Source of the DNA: Mogibacterium sp.
Lineage (GTDB): Bacteria > Bacillota > Clostridia > Peptostreptococcales > Anaerovoracaceae
DNA: 64,000 bases
Direction of reading: 5' to 3'
Assembly (NCBI GenBank): GCA_017505405.1
Contig: JAFVPI010000074.1
Location: 1-64,000 of the forward strand
Within the stretch, counting starts at the first letter, position 1. Each line of letters opens with the position of its first letter. The notes under the pieces are model-generated. The model ran no database searches and was not told the DNA's origin. It saw nothing but the letters and a program-made list of their open reading frames with translations. Shown here in pieces: positions 30,491-39,540 of the stretch. The position numbers were made by a program, and so were the translations under genes.

Positions 30491-31618
30491 CTAAGTCAGC
30501 GGCTTATCCTCTGCCGCGGCTGTCTCTCTTGCACGTTTTCTTTTTTCGACATATTTCTCAAACTGCAGTTCCAGTAGGGCTGCTACCGGCACAGCTATAA
30601 GCATTCCCACTACACCTCCTACCTTGCCTCCGGCCAGCAGAGCAACGATGACCAGCACAGGATGCACTTCAACATTACTGCTGAGCATCCTCGGATTGAT
30701 GACATTGCCGTCAATAAACATGACTGCAGCCAGAATGACAGCTCCTATAATAAGCTTTGCTATTGAGCCGTCTGCAAGAGACACGATTATCAATGAGCCG
30801 AAACCGACTACAGGGCCGACATAAGGCACCAGGTTTCCGATCCCTGTCAGGATGCCGATGACCAGCGCATAAGGGATCCCCGCTATGAGCATCGCAAGCG
30901 ACACCATCACTCCGACAAGAAGCGCGTCCAGGGACTGCCCTCTTATATATCCGGAAAACACTCTGTTTGCATCAGAGGCGAAAGCTTTCATTTTTTCTCT
31001 TGTCTTTGCGCTTGTAAATGCATCCAGGATCCCGCTCCAGTATGTGGCAATGCTGTCATCGATCAGGAAATAAATGGCGAAGATCGCAGCGAACAGCAGC
31101 GTAGAGGCCCCATCCTTGACGCCGTTGAAGATACCGCTCAGAAAATCCCCGGCGCTGCCCAGGCTGATATTCATGCTTGCCAGCGTTTTCTCTATGGTAG
31201 ACCAGAATTTCGAGAACTGGTCCGCCAGACCGATCAGCAGAAGTTTGATATCCTCCAGGTTGAATGCTGACAGGCTCCTGGTGATCGTAACGACTATGAT
31301 CCCGAGAATGAAAAACAGTACCGCCAGCACTATGACAAATGTCAGTATCACTGCAGCAAGTCTTCCGGTCTTAGGCTTTTTAAACGAAGCAAATGCTTTG
31401 GATTCAAGCTTTGTGACGACAGGAGTCAGCAGGTATGTCAGCGCAAGCCCGAGCACCAGCGGTTTAAGAACTCCCGAAATAAAAGAGAGCGCTGTTCCTG
31501 TCTTGCCTGCCAGGTAATATATGATCAGACCCAGAACAAAGATCTCCAGTGCAGTCTTCACCACATAGAACGCTATCTGAGAATAATCTTTATTGTAATA
31601 CTTATCCAGTATTTTCAT
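30491..31618 (-). CDS. AI-2E family transporter
   Basis: 375 residues with about eight hydrophobic segments in the pattern of the AI-2E/PerM/YhhT family: two N-terminal pairs, a central amphipathic region, then GIPYALVIGILTGIGNLVPYVGP and the terminal membrane helices. The NLVPYVGP motif is characteristic. Members export autoinducer-2 or other small solutes, or act as Na+/H+ antiporters; the substrate here is open. It starts 3 bases after the NUP-like lipoprotein gene. Confidence 0.9.
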   Translation of the reverse strand: MKILDKYYNKDYSQIAFYVVKTALEIFVLGLIIYYLAGKTGTALSFISGVLKPLVLGLALTYLLTPVVTKLESKAFASFKKPKTGRLAAVILTFVIVLAVLFFILGIIVVTITRSLSAFNLEDIKLLLIGLADQFSKFWSTIEKTLASMNISLGSAGDFLSGIFNGVKDGASTLLFAAIFAIYFLIDDSIATYWSGILDAFTSAKTREKMKAFASDANRVFSGYIRGQSLDALLVGVMVSLAMLIAGIPYALVIGILTGIGNLVPYVGPVVGFGSLIIVSLADGSIAKLIIGAVILAAVMFIDGNVINPRMLSSNVEVHPVLVIVALLAGGKVGGVVGMLIAVPVAALLELQFEKYVEKRKRARETAAAEDKPLT

Positions 31619-31621
31619 CTT

Positions 31622-32668
31622 TTACTCACCTATATTCCCTTCCAGTATGCTGTCGATTATGATGCTTCCGGCATCGAACAGGTTGTGCATGGCAGGTTCA
31701 AATATATCCAGGGTCTCTGAATTCTCTTCCTTCACCTTATTATTATAACCGTCATATTCGCCCCAGGTGCTCTCAGGGGTCTCGCCTTTCAGGAAAAGGT
31801 CCATATTTACTATGGCTCTGAGAGCAATGACCCGGTCAGCCATATCGTAACAGGCCGCCGTATTTGCGATCGCAACATCTTCCATTTCTGTCACTGCATA
31901 CGGATCGGGGCATTCATAATGATTCGCGATGTACTTTGCCGTTTCATGGCCGTAGATCCCCTTCCAGAAATTATCACCGGTAAGCGCCGTACCTTTCTTT
32001 ACAGCCGGCAGAATGTCTGCTTCATCCCTGTCCGGAAAGTTTTCTTTAATGACAGCCTTTGCCTCTTCGGTCGTCCGGAGAGGACAGTCTTTGATCAGCT
32101 GAAAGACCTTTTCGCAAAGACCGTCATTGAAAAATCTGCACTCATAATCCTTAAAGGAATCATCAGGGAACCACATGATGCGGTCGTTGCTTTCCGACTT
32201 TTCATGTGTATCCACGTGGTGTCCCAGATCATAGTCGCACGCTGCAGTTTCAAGTATCACATCACCCAGTGTGCAGTATTCCGCGTTCCCTCCTCCGCAC
32301 CCGACAGATATGATGTATGTATCGGAAAAGTCATAAAGACCGGATGACAGAACCGCAGAAAGCGAGAGTCCGGCCGCAGTCTTACCGGAACCGGTGATAA
32401 GAATACCTGCGCCATTCTTCTCATTAACATAGAACTGTCCGGTAGGAGGCATGTGCGGGATCTCAGTCTCCATGCAGCCATCGCAGTATTCCTTATAGAA
32501 AAGCTGTGCTTCACCGGGAAAATCCCCGCTCATCTCTTCGATCTCAAATTTAGAAACGATGATCACTTTCAGTGCGGTCTTTTTATCAGCAGACGAGCAC
32601 GATGAAATTGCCATAACACAAAGCAGCAGTATAAAAAAACTCAGAAAACGCTTTGTTTTTCCTTTCAT
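31622..32668 (-). CDS. Purine nucleoside permease (NUP)-family lipoprotein
   Basis: 348 residues with a lipoprotein signal (hydrophobic run ending AISSC, lipidated Cys at 24). The rest matches the NUP family, a nucleoside-phosphorylase-like fold: LKVIIVSKFEIEEMSGDFPG, ITGSGKTAAG, and IISVGCGGGNAEYCTLGD correspond to the conserved blocks. In fungi NUP proteins are linked to nucleoside uptake; bacterial members may be secreted nucleoside-binding or phosphorylase-like proteins. Outside face of the membrane is predicted. First gene of an operon with the AI-2E transporter. Confidence 0.75.
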   Translation of the reverse strand: MKGKTKRFLSFFILLLCVMAISSCSSADKKTALKVIIVSKFEIEEMSGDFPGEAQLFYKEYCDGCMETEIPHMPPTGQFYVNEKNGAGILITGSGKTAAGLSLSAVLSSGLYDFSDTYIISVGCGGGNAEYCTLGDVILETAACDYDLGHHVDTHEKSESNDRIMWFPDDSFKDYECRFFNDGLCEKVFQLIKDCPLRTTEEAKAVIKENFPDRDEADILPAVKKGTALTGDNFWKGIYGHETAKYIANHYECPDPYAVTEMEDVAIANTAACYDMADRVIALRAIVNMDLFLKGETPESTWGEYDGYNNKVKEENSETLDIFEPAMHNLFDAGSIIIDSILEGNIGE

Positions 32669-32733
32669 TGCCCTTCCGCCCCTTCTATGCTGATCACCCG
32701 GCTGACCTTTTGTTTACTGTAATATAATACCAT

Positions 32734-32782
32734 AAAAGCACCTGCCGGAAAGAATACAATGATCCAGATCAGGCAGGTGCTT
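32734..32782 (-). terminator. Terminator after the ABC exporter genes
   Basis: AAGCACCTGCC and GGCAGGTGCTT form an 11-bp stem with a long loop, followed on the minus strand by TTTTATGG. Confidence 0.65.
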
Positions 32783-32825
32783 CAGGATGCTGTAACTATT
32801 TTTCAGGGACGCTGATCATATTGTT

Positions 32826-35183
32826 TTATTCTGTCCCTTTAAGAGCTTCAACCATGTTTATCTTTCGGTTCTTCCTTGCTATCATACGGCCTACTATCAC
32901 AGCGACTCCGAGATTCAGAGCTGTTGCAGGCAATATGCTCACCGGCCCGACCACAGTCTCCATCTCATATTCGCCTGCCAGCAGGTTCATCAGATAGTTC
33001 AGCGCCCAGATCCCGGCAGGAATGCCCAGCAGAGTACCGGCCACGGATATCCAGAGATTCTGGGATATAAGAAGACGTCCGATCGCCTTATTCCTGAAAC
33101 CCAGCACCTTAAGTGTCGCCATCTCACGGTAGCGCTCCATGTAGCTCATGATCCCGAGGTTGTACAGTACGATCAGGCACAGCAGCACCGACGCAACTAT
33201 GAGAACGATAATGAAGAAATAAAAGATCTTCATGAACGCGTCGAACGAGTCTATGATGTCCTGTTTGCTCTGGATGCTCGTAATATCTCCCCTGGCAGCG
33301 ATCTGATCCTTGGCGGTCATGGTATACACGCTGTTTATTCTGTATTCTTCGCTTTCAGTCAGACCAATCGCTTCCGCATACTCCTCCGTCATGGAGATGC
33401 TCTCCGTAAGTGATCCGTTGATGCCGCTTATCAGTATGTCATAGCTTTCATCCGTGCCGTACGGCTCTACTGTCACGATGTCTCCCGGCTTCGCGTCAAA
33501 GTCCCTTGCAAGTCTTTTGCAGATGAGAGCGCCTTCTTCAGGCAGAGGGATGATATTCGAGTCTTTATCTATGAATCTGTACATTCCGTGGGTGATATTA
33601 TAAACATCGACTGAAACCGTTTTGTCTCCGGCCTTTGCACTCACGGAAGCACTGTAATCCCCCTCAAGCTCCTCAGCAAGTTTTACTGCATCTTTATTAT
33701 CAGCATCCGATGACATGAAGATCTTGGACGCATAAACTGCAGTCCCGTCATAGAAGGTATCCAGAAAGTTGTTCATCGTCTGGTTCATTCCGAACGACGC
33801 CACGAGCATCAGCATGCAGCCGAAGGTTCCGATAAATGACATGGCGCTGCGTGACTTATGGCGGAATATATCTCTCAGGTTCCACTTTGTGCCGAATCTC
33901 ATCCTGCGCCAGATCGCTGTTCCTTCGAGAAGAAGCCTGTGTATGTGCCTCGGAGTATATGGACGCAGAGTCTCTGCTGCTGTCCCGCGCAGAAGATCCT
34001 TTACTGACAGATAGCCTATGAAGATAGTAAGCATGACTATCGCCAGAACTATCGCCCATATCCACACAGGGATGTGTACTGTCCAGTCAGGCATAACAAA
34101 GTAAGTACCCATCATGCCGTCCTGTGACATCACCATCTTGCAGATAAGATAGCCCAATACCATGCCAAGCACCGCACCAGTCAGTGAAATGATCACAGCA
34201 TATGAAGTATAGTGCCGTACAATCCTCTTATCTCTGAACCCGAGCGCCTTGAGGGTGCCTATCTGAGTCTTCTCACTGATAGTGATCCTGTTCATTGTGG
34301 TTATCATCGTCAGTATCGCTATCGCAAGAAAGAGCACAGGCAGTACCGCTCCCATCGTTCTGCCCTCGTTCATTTCTCCTCTGGACTCTGAGTACGATAT
34401 GTTCTCATCTTTTGTCAGTATCAGCAGTGTGCGTCCCAGAGCTTTGTCTGCAGCAGCCTGTATCTCCTCCTTATCCATGGATGAATTGACATTGACCTGG
34501 CAGAAAGTCTCGTCGCACACTTCCTTGACAGCGATGCTCATGACATCGTCATCGATATCCGGCTCTTCCTCCCTTACCTGCTGTTCAATCACCTTTCTGA
34601 GCATAGCCGGCGAGGCATATACATATCCGTATGTATTGAAATCAGGCATAACCTGGGATTCGTCACGAACGCATATAAGATATTCCGCAGACTCTATCAG
34701 GCCTTTGACAGTGCCTGTAAACTCCAGGTCCTCAAAAGTGACAGTCAGCTTATCTCCCGGCTTTATTCCGTTCAGCTCGGCATACTTATCCATCAGCCAG
34801 AAGCTTTCAGCATCCCATCTGTCATAATCCTCTCCTTCCGTCAGAACAAAGCCCGACGTATGCTCGCTCTCTGTTATCGTAAGCGCGAGCTGATCAGATG
34901 AGCCCTTGACATCGGCATTTACGGAAAGGAATCTGCTGACACCTGATACTCCTTCTATGTCCCTTATCTTATCTACATCGGCAGATGAGATCCCGTCTTC
35001 ATCCACTATCCTGTAGTCGGCAAAACCGCAGTCCTTAAAGAACGCATCTGTGTCCTTGCCGATAGTTACCCATTCAGCGTTGAATCCCACGAAAACTCCG
35101 ATCCCCAGCGCGATCAGAAGTATCATGGAAATGAACTGAACTTTATATACCTTTGCGGTTCTCAAAAGTTTTCGTCTAAGCAT
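32826..35183 (-). CDS. ABC transporter permease, FtsX family
   Basis: 785 residues with one N-terminal membrane helix (about 13-33), a large external domain, three helices (about 280-400), a second external domain, then three helices near the C-terminus, which is the double FtsX/MacB layout. Typical cores are IGTLKALGFRDKRIVRHY and MATLKVLGFRNKAIGRLL. Such permeases export peptides or lipids or act as mechanotransmission complexes, often in antimicrobial peptide resistance. Its start overlaps the stop of the ATPase gene by one base (TAATG), so they are translationally coupled. Confidence 0.9.
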   Translation of the reverse strand: MLRRKLLRTAKVYKVQFISMILLIALGIGVFVGFNAEWVTIGKDTDAFFKDCGFADYRIVDEDGISSADVDKIRDIEGVSGVSRFLSVNADVKGSSDQLALTITESEHTSGFVLTEGEDYDRWDAESFWLMDKYAELNGIKPGDKLTVTFEDLEFTGTVKGLIESAEYLICVRDESQVMPDFNTYGYVYASPAMLRKVIEQQVREEEPDIDDDVMSIAVKEVCDETFCQVNVNSSMDKEEIQAAADKALGRTLLILTKDENISYSESRGEMNEGRTMGAVLPVLFLAIAILTMITTMNRITISEKTQIGTLKALGFRDKRIVRHYTSYAVIISLTGAVLGMVLGYLICKMVMSQDGMMGTYFVMPDWTVHIPVWIWAIVLAIVMLTIFIGYLSVKDLLRGTAAETLRPYTPRHIHRLLLEGTAIWRRMRFGTKWNLRDIFRHKSRSAMSFIGTFGCMLMLVASFGMNQTMNNFLDTFYDGTAVYASKIFMSSDADNKDAVKLAEELEGDYSASVSAKAGDKTVSVDVYNITHGMYRFIDKDSNIIPLPEEGALICKRLARDFDAKPGDIVTVEPYGTDESYDILISGINGSLTESISMTEEYAEAIGLTESEEYRINSVYTMTAKDQIAARGDITSIQSKQDIIDSFDAFMKIFYFFIIVLIVASVLLCLIVLYNLGIMSYMERYREMATLKVLGFRNKAIGRLLISQNLWISVAGTLLGIPAGIWALNYLMNLLAGEYEMETVVGPVSILPATALNLGVAVIVGRMIARKNRKINMVEALKGTE

Positions 35184-35884
35184 TACCAGTCCACCTCTTC
35201 CGCCGATAACGGATGCAGCTGCTCATCTACAGAGGTGACCTTGCCGCTCCTTATGTGGATGACAATATCGGCCATCTTAGCTATATTCTGGTTATGGGTA
35301 ACGATGATTATCGTCTTTCCGTAGTCCTTTGCCATCTTAAGGAGAAGTTTGAGCACAACTACGCCGGTTTCTGAATCGAGCGCGCCGGTAGGTTCATCGC
35401 AGAGCAGGATCTTAGGGTTCTTTGCCAGCGCCCTGCATATAGATACTCTCTGCTGCTCGCCGCCTGAGAGCTCATGCGGGAACTGATGGGCGTGATCAGC
35501 AAGCCCTACTTCAGTCAGAAGCTCCTGCGCACTCATATGATCCGGTGCTATCTCTTCTACAAGTGAAATATTTTCCAGAACGGTAAGTGTCGGGATCAGA
35601 TTATATGACTGAAATACAAAGCCCACTTTAGCCGCTCTGTAATCTGCCAGCTCATCGCTTGAAAGCGTGGAAATATCAGTATTGTCCACGATTATCGTTC
35701 CGCTTGTAGGATTATCAAGACCGCCGAGGAGATTAAGGAAGGTGCTCTTGCCGGCTCCAGACGGGCCGAGAATGACCACAAACTTCCCGCCTTCGATCTC
35801 CAGATCTACATGAGCCAGAGCGTCCTGTGTATGATCTCCTGTTACATATGTCCTTGTAACATCTTTAAATTGAACTATTTTCAT
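35183..35884 (-). CDS. ABC transporter ATP-binding protein (MacB/LolD type)
   Basis: 233 residues with Walker [10 protein letters not shown], signature LSGGEQQRV, Walker [13 protein letters not shown] and the H-loop IVTHN. The sequence is of the LolD/MacB subfamily that pairs with FtsX-type permeases, and the permease gene follows with a one-base overlap. The start at 35884 is 27 bases downstream of a MarR-like palindrome (35912-35925), suggesting repression by the MarR protein encoded at 36561. Confidence 0.94.
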   Translation of the reverse strand: MKIVQFKDVTRTYVTGDHTQDALAHVDLEIEGGKFVVILGPSGAGKSTFLNLLGGLDNPTSGTIIVDNTDISTLSSDELADYRAAKVGFVFQSYNLIPTLTVLENISLVEEIAPDHMSAQELLTEVGLADHAHQFPHELSGGEQQRVSICRALAKNPKILLCDEPTGALDSETGVVVLKLLLKMAKDYGKTIIIVTHNQNIAKMADIVIHIRSGKVTSVDEQLHPLSAEEVDW

Positions 35885-35911
35885 AAATAAGCAACCTCAT
35901 AAAGCAATTAG

Positions 35912-35925
35912 TTAGTTATATCTAA
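35912..35925. promoter_or_regulatory. Candidate MarR-type operator in front of the ABC exporter
   Basis: TTAGTTATATCTAA is a near-perfect palindrome of the TTAG-N6-CTAA type that MarR proteins favour, with a second ATTAGTTAG half-site adjoining. A -10-like TATTAT lies at 35934-35929 on the minus strand, so the palindrome covers the likely transcription start. Confidence 0.5.
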
Positions 35926-36013
35926 CCTATAATAGCACTTTCCCTTTCATAAATAAAGCCTGTATTTTGATCTGTCCGGATCTGCAGATCCAGTTACTAT
36001 ATCCGGTGCAAAC

Positions 36014-36050
36014 AAAAAGGGCTGAACTCCGTTCATTACAGGTTCAGTCC
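36014..36050 (-). terminator. Terminator of the MarR operon
   Basis: GGACTGAAC and GTTCAGCCC (9-bp stem with one wobble) on the minus strand, followed by five T (36018-36014), 24 bases after the stop of the 36074 gene. Confidence 0.78.
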
Positions 36051-36073
36051 TTATCAGCTGCATAATTTAGTTG

Positions 36074-36295
36074 TCAGCGTACAAACGGCGCGCGATATTC
36101 TGCGTTGATCTCGCTGATCTCTTTTTCGCCATCGATGTATGGTTTATATAGAGAATCTATCGTTCCTCCGCCGCGGTTATCGCATCCGGAGCAAAACTCA
36201 CATTCTGTCCCGCAGTCGCCCCAGAGCGCCTGACGGACTATCTGTTCTCTTTCTTCACGTGTTGTGTCCTTGATCAAAATAGACTTCATATTCAT
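36074..36295 (-). CDS. Small Cys-rich conserved protein, 73 residues
   Basis: 73 residues with a cluster ECEFCSGCDNRGGG (near residues 31-44; Cys also at 28) followed by IDSLYKPYIDGEKEISEINAEYR. Similar short proteins are common in Clostridia, sometimes mislabelled as purine biosynthesis proteins; no function is known to me. The Cys cluster could bind a metal. The start overlaps the previous stop by four bases (ATGA), so translation is coupled to the 36292 gene. Confidence 0.7.
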   Translation of the reverse strand: MNMKSILIKDTTREEREQIVRQALWGDCGTECEFCSGCDNRGGGTIDSLYKPYIDGEKEISEINAEYRAPFVR

Positions 36296-36564
36296 TCCTC
36301 ATTTATATTTCTGTACAGATCGTTTACCGCTGCCTGAGCATGTTCTGCAATATGCTTGTTTTTAATGCGGTCTCTCAGATCCATGATCGCCAGCATCTCG
36401 TCAGCAACATCTTCAAGGCGGTGTTTTCCGCGTGATATATAGCTTATCATCCGCTCTGCAGTGAAATCAGTATTCATCTCAGCACAAATCAGCCGGGTGA
36501 AAGCCTCCGGATATCCTTTCCGAAGCATCAGATCGTACAGTAATTCACTTTTTTCACTCATCAT
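36292..36564 (-). CDS. Conserved hypothetical protein, 90 residues
   Basis: A mostly helical, soluble 90-residue protein starting MMSEKSELLYDLMLRKGYPEAF. No family recognised. The four-base overlaps with both the MarR gene (stop at 36561) and the Cys-rich gene mean it belongs to a compact coupled operon. The LLYDLMLRKGYP...ICAEMNTDFTAERMI pattern suggests a helical bundle. Confidence 0.65.
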   Translation of the reverse strand: MMSEKSELLYDLMLRKGYPEAFTRLICAEMNTDFTAERMISYISRGKHRLEDVADEMLAIMDLRDRIKNKHIAEHAQAAVNDLYRNINEE

Positions 36565-37037
36565 ATCCCTTTTCCGCTGCGTTCACTGAGCTGACTGCCG
36601 GCTTCCGGCATCAGTTCCTCGCTGATTATTCCCAGCATCTCCCTGAATTTATCCACATCTGCGGGTGAAAACCGCTCTTCGATCCTGTCACAGACAAGAT
36701 GAATATAATCAAATATAACGCCGTATTCTTCTCTGTACCGGTTTGTAGGTTCTATGCGGAATTCCCGTTTATCCAGGTCACTTCTTATTCGTATTATATA
36801 TCCTCTTTCCTCAAGCTTGTTAAGGCGGTACGCTGTATTTGGAGCAGACAGCTTGGAATACCTTGAAAACTCAGCTACTGTCGGAGAACCGAGAGCGATG
36901 ATGATCTCCATATATATAACTTCCTGAAGACTCAGGTCTCCGGGCGAGCTGCTTCCGCGCTCCTTAAGGGCACGGTCATACAGCATCAGCTTGAATTTGT
37001 CATACATATTATTGAAATGTTGTTCCAGATCTCTCAT
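36561..37037 (-). CDS. MarR-family transcriptional regulator
   Basis: 158 residues with the MarR winged-helix layout: N-terminal dimerisation helix, LSLQEVIYMEIIIALGSPTVAEFSR, recognition helix SAPNTAYRLNKLEERGYI, wing RIRSDLDKREFRIEPT, and C-terminal dimer helices. Likely a repressor; the downstream ABC exporter carries a MarR-type palindrome at its start. It begins 26 bases after the acyl-CoA ligase stop, with fadD-marR-small-gene order on one transcript. Confidence 0.88.
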   Translation of the reverse strand: MRDLEQHFNNMYDKFKLMLYDRALKERGSSSPGDLSLQEVIYMEIIIALGSPTVAEFSRYSKLSAPNTAYRLNKLEERGYIIRIRSDLDKREFRIEPTNRYREEYGVIFDYIHLVCDRIEERFSPADVDKFREMLGIISEELMPEAGSQLSERSGKGI

Positions 37038-37063
37038 ATGCGCTCCTGTTCTGAAGGTTTTCT

Positions 37064-38833
37064 TTACAGGCTGTTTGCCTTTTCTTCGTATCTCTTGACC
37101 TTTCCTGTTGTAGTTTTTGCCATTTCTTCAGTCTGCAGGATAAGTCTGTGTACGTGTTTGTATTTTGGCATATTACTGTTTATCCGGTCAATATCCCGCT
37201 CTACTGTCTCTCGTATCTGTTCGTAAGCAGAAACGCCATATTTGTCTTTCATTATATCTTCATCATAAACGATCTTGGCAACCAGCACCTCGTCCCTGTC
37301 GTCAGCGCCTTCACGCCTGACCTCCCCAAATACGATGTTCTCCTTTACGTATTGGAGTTCCGCTATGATCGTCTCGATCTCTTCCGGATAGACGTTCTTA
37401 CCATTCTTGAGAACGATCACATTCTTGGACCTTCCTGTAATATGTATGCAGCCTTTCTTATCAAGATATGCCAGATCCCCGGTATGAAGCCATCCGTCTT
37501 TCAGCACCTTGGATGTTTCAGCTTCATCCTGATAGTATCCCATCATGACACTCGGTGACTTTACGATTATTTCTCCAATGCCCTCTTCATTCGGATCTGC
37601 GATCTGCACATCCATGCCCGGTGTTCCAAGTCCGATTGAGCCAGGCGAACGGTTGAACAGATTCTCAGCTGCTATGACCGGGGCTGATTCTGTCATGCCA
37701 TAGCCCTGAACCACAGCCACACCAAGGTCCTCATAGCCGCGGATCACTTCGCTGTCAAGCGCGGAAGCCCCGCTGACAACCATACGAAGGCTGCCGCCAA
37801 GCTCATTCAGCACATCTTTGAACAGCTTTCGTCTGACATCTATCCTGACCTTTCTGAGCATGCGCGAGAGCATTACACCTCTTTCAAAGGTCTTCTCCTT
37901 GCCCTGCTTGCGAATGCCTGCCATTATCTTTTTATACATTGCTTCCATCAGAAGAGGAACACCGATGAATACTGAAACATGATATTCCACAAAGTTTTTC
38001 TGCAAATATTTGAGTCCGTCGCAGAAAACAGTCGTTACTCCGCATGAATACATCAGAAGCTGTCCTGTTGCTCCGAATGTGTGGTGATAAGGAAGAAGCG
38101 CTATATTCACGTCTCCATGTCTTACATCTTCTACCTGCTTCAGGCTGTATACGTTGAACATGATGTTTCTCTGATTCAGCATTACAGCCTTGGCCGCGCT
38201 TGTTGTACCCGAGGTGAAGATGAGATTTGACAGTGCCTCGCGGTTAACTGACAGATTATCGAAAGCTGTGAGGCCCGCCCCGGTCTGTTCACTTCCTTTC
38301 TCAAGCAGCTCACTGAAACTGAGATAGTATTCATCATCTTCCATACAAATATATATCGAGACCGCTGTTGGCGCCGACATAGGATCTGCTGCCTCTTTCC
38401 TGAGCTGATCTGCAAGAGCTGCGTGTTTTTTGTCGAAAATAAGGACATTGCTTCCGCTCTTCTGTATGGAAGTCTTGAGCTCAGCATAAGGAAGCCCTTT
38501 GTCAAGCGGTACACATATGCCCAGTCCGCACATTGCTGCCAGATATGCAAGCTGCCACTGATATGAGTTTTCTCCTATTATGGCTATTCTGGCGTTGCTT
38601 ATGCCTGCTGCCATCATGCCTGCACCCAGCCTGCGCACATCTTCTCTCAGCTCTTTATACGATATATTTCTGTAGACCGGAGCACTCCCGCGTCCGGCAG
38701 ATCTGTCTTTAAGTATGAAAGCTGCATCATCTCCATATGTCCCGGCAGCATAATCAAGCAGAGCACGTACATTCTCATGTTCTTCCGCCGGATACACCGG
38801 TTTCAGCTGTTTTACCTGTATATTTTCACTCAT
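37064..38833 (-). CDS. AMP-dependent synthetase/ligase (long-chain acyl-CoA synthetase-like)
   Basis: 589 residues of the ANL superfamily. The AMP-binding motif is NLIFTSGTTSAAKAVML (P-loop), followed by VQGYGMTESAP, GWLHTGDLAYLD, and the C-terminal SKNVIVLKNGKNVYPEEIE with the final catalytic lysine in the TGKVKR motif. It should activate a carboxylic acid, probably a medium- or long-chain fatty acid, to its acyl-AMP then acyl-CoA. TTSAAK departs from the usual TTGxPK. First gene of the MarR operon with a near-consensus promoter. Confidence 0.9.
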   Translation of the reverse strand: MSENIQVKQLKPVYPAEEHENVRALLDYAAGTYGDDAAFILKDRSAGRGSAPVYRNISYKELREDVRRLGAGMMAAGISNARIAIIGENSYQWQLAYLAAMCGLGICVPLDKGLPYAELKTSIQKSGSNVLIFDKKHAALADQLRKEAADPMSAPTAVSIYICMEDDEYYLSFSELLEKGSEQTGAGLTAFDNLSVNREALSNLIFTSGTTSAAKAVMLNQRNIMFNVYSLKQVEDVRHGDVNIALLPYHHTFGATGQLLMYSCGVTTVFCDGLKYLQKNFVEYHVSVFIGVPLLMEAMYKKIMAGIRKQGKEKTFERGVMLSRMLRKVRIDVRRKLFKDVLNELGGSLRMVVSGASALDSEVIRGYEDLGVAVVQGYGMTESAPVIAAENLFNRSPGSIGLGTPGMDVQIADPNEEGIGEIIVKSPSVMMGYYQDEAETSKVLKDGWLHTGDLAYLDKKGCIHITGRSKNVIVLKNGKNVYPEEIETIIAELQYVKENIVFGEVRREGADDRDEVLVAKIVYDEDIMKDKYGVSAYEQIRETVERDIDRINSNMPKYKHVHRLILQTEEMAKTTTGKVKRYEEKANSL

Positions 38834-38873
38834 CGTTATTTCCCTTTCGTTCCTTATAAATTTACAGGGAGAG

Positions 38874-38902
38874 AGTATAAACCTGCAGTTTATTTATTTC
38901 AA
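38874..38902 (-). promoter_or_regulatory. Promoter of the acyl-CoA ligase operon
   Basis: TTGAAA (38902-38897), 17-bp spacer and TATACT (38879-38874) on the minus strand, 41 bases before the ligase ATG. Confidence 0.75.
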
Positions 38903-38936
38903 TATTTTTATTTAAAATTTTTGAAATATTTTCCGG

Positions 38937-38960
38937 CAAAAAACAGCCCAGCCGGGCTGT
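38937..38960 (-). terminator. Terminator after peptide deformylase
   Basis: ACAGCCC, loop GGCT, GGGCTGT (38943-38960) followed by a T-run on the minus strand (38943-38937). Confidence 0.75.
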
Positions 38961-38990
38961 TGATCACATTCTTGTCAATATCCCATATTT

Positions 38991-39401
38991 TTAAATCAGT
39001 ATGCCTTCCAGATGATCGCATTCATGCTGGATTATCTGAGCGATATACCCGCTGAATGTCTGGGTATGCTCTGAGAATTTCATATCCAGATACCTCACTG
39101 TGATCCGGTCATATCTTATTGTTTTTCTTACCCCGGCCAGGGAGAGGCATCCCTCTTCGGTCTCATATGCTCCGCTCTTTTCTGTGATGACCGGATTTAT
39201 CATAATAAGGTCGGCAAAACCGGTTGCCACAATAATGATCCTCTTTCGGTAACCGATCATATTTGCAGCCATCCCTACACAGCGTTCGCGATTAGCCCTG
39301 AGAGTGTCGCCCAGGTCCTGCGCAACAGGCAGATCGGCCTTTGTCGCTTTCTCCGATTTCTGATTCAGAAAGAATGTATCTCTGACGATAGGTTTTACCA
39401 T
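38991..39401 (-). CDS. def: Peptide deformylase
   Basis: 136 residues. Removes the N-formyl group from new proteins using Fe2+ or Zn2+. The three signature blocks are present in order: GMAANMIG (motif 1, usually GxGLAAPQ), EGCLS (motif 2 with the metal Cys) and QHECDHL (motif 3 with the two His ligands and the catalytic Glu). The AANMIG form with Met-Ile is typical of the short Gram-positive type-III-like deformylases. A GGGG site precedes the ATG at 39401. The gene stands alone. Confidence 0.93.
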   Translation of the reverse strand: MVKPIVRDTFFLNQKSEKATKADLPVAQDLGDTLRANRERCVGMAANMIGYRKRIIIVATGFADLIMINPVITEKSGAYETEEGCLSLAGVRKTIRYDRITVRYLDMKFSEHTQTFSGYIAQIIQHECDHLEGILI

Positions 39402-39540
39402 ATAGCCTTACCCCTTATTCTTCTATACATCCACATATACAGTCAGCGCAGCGATCGCGACATAATAATATCATATCCGCCGCATGATAAACGCTCCTGT
39501 GTTCATTGTATATATTCTTTGTGTGAGGTATCATCGGTTC

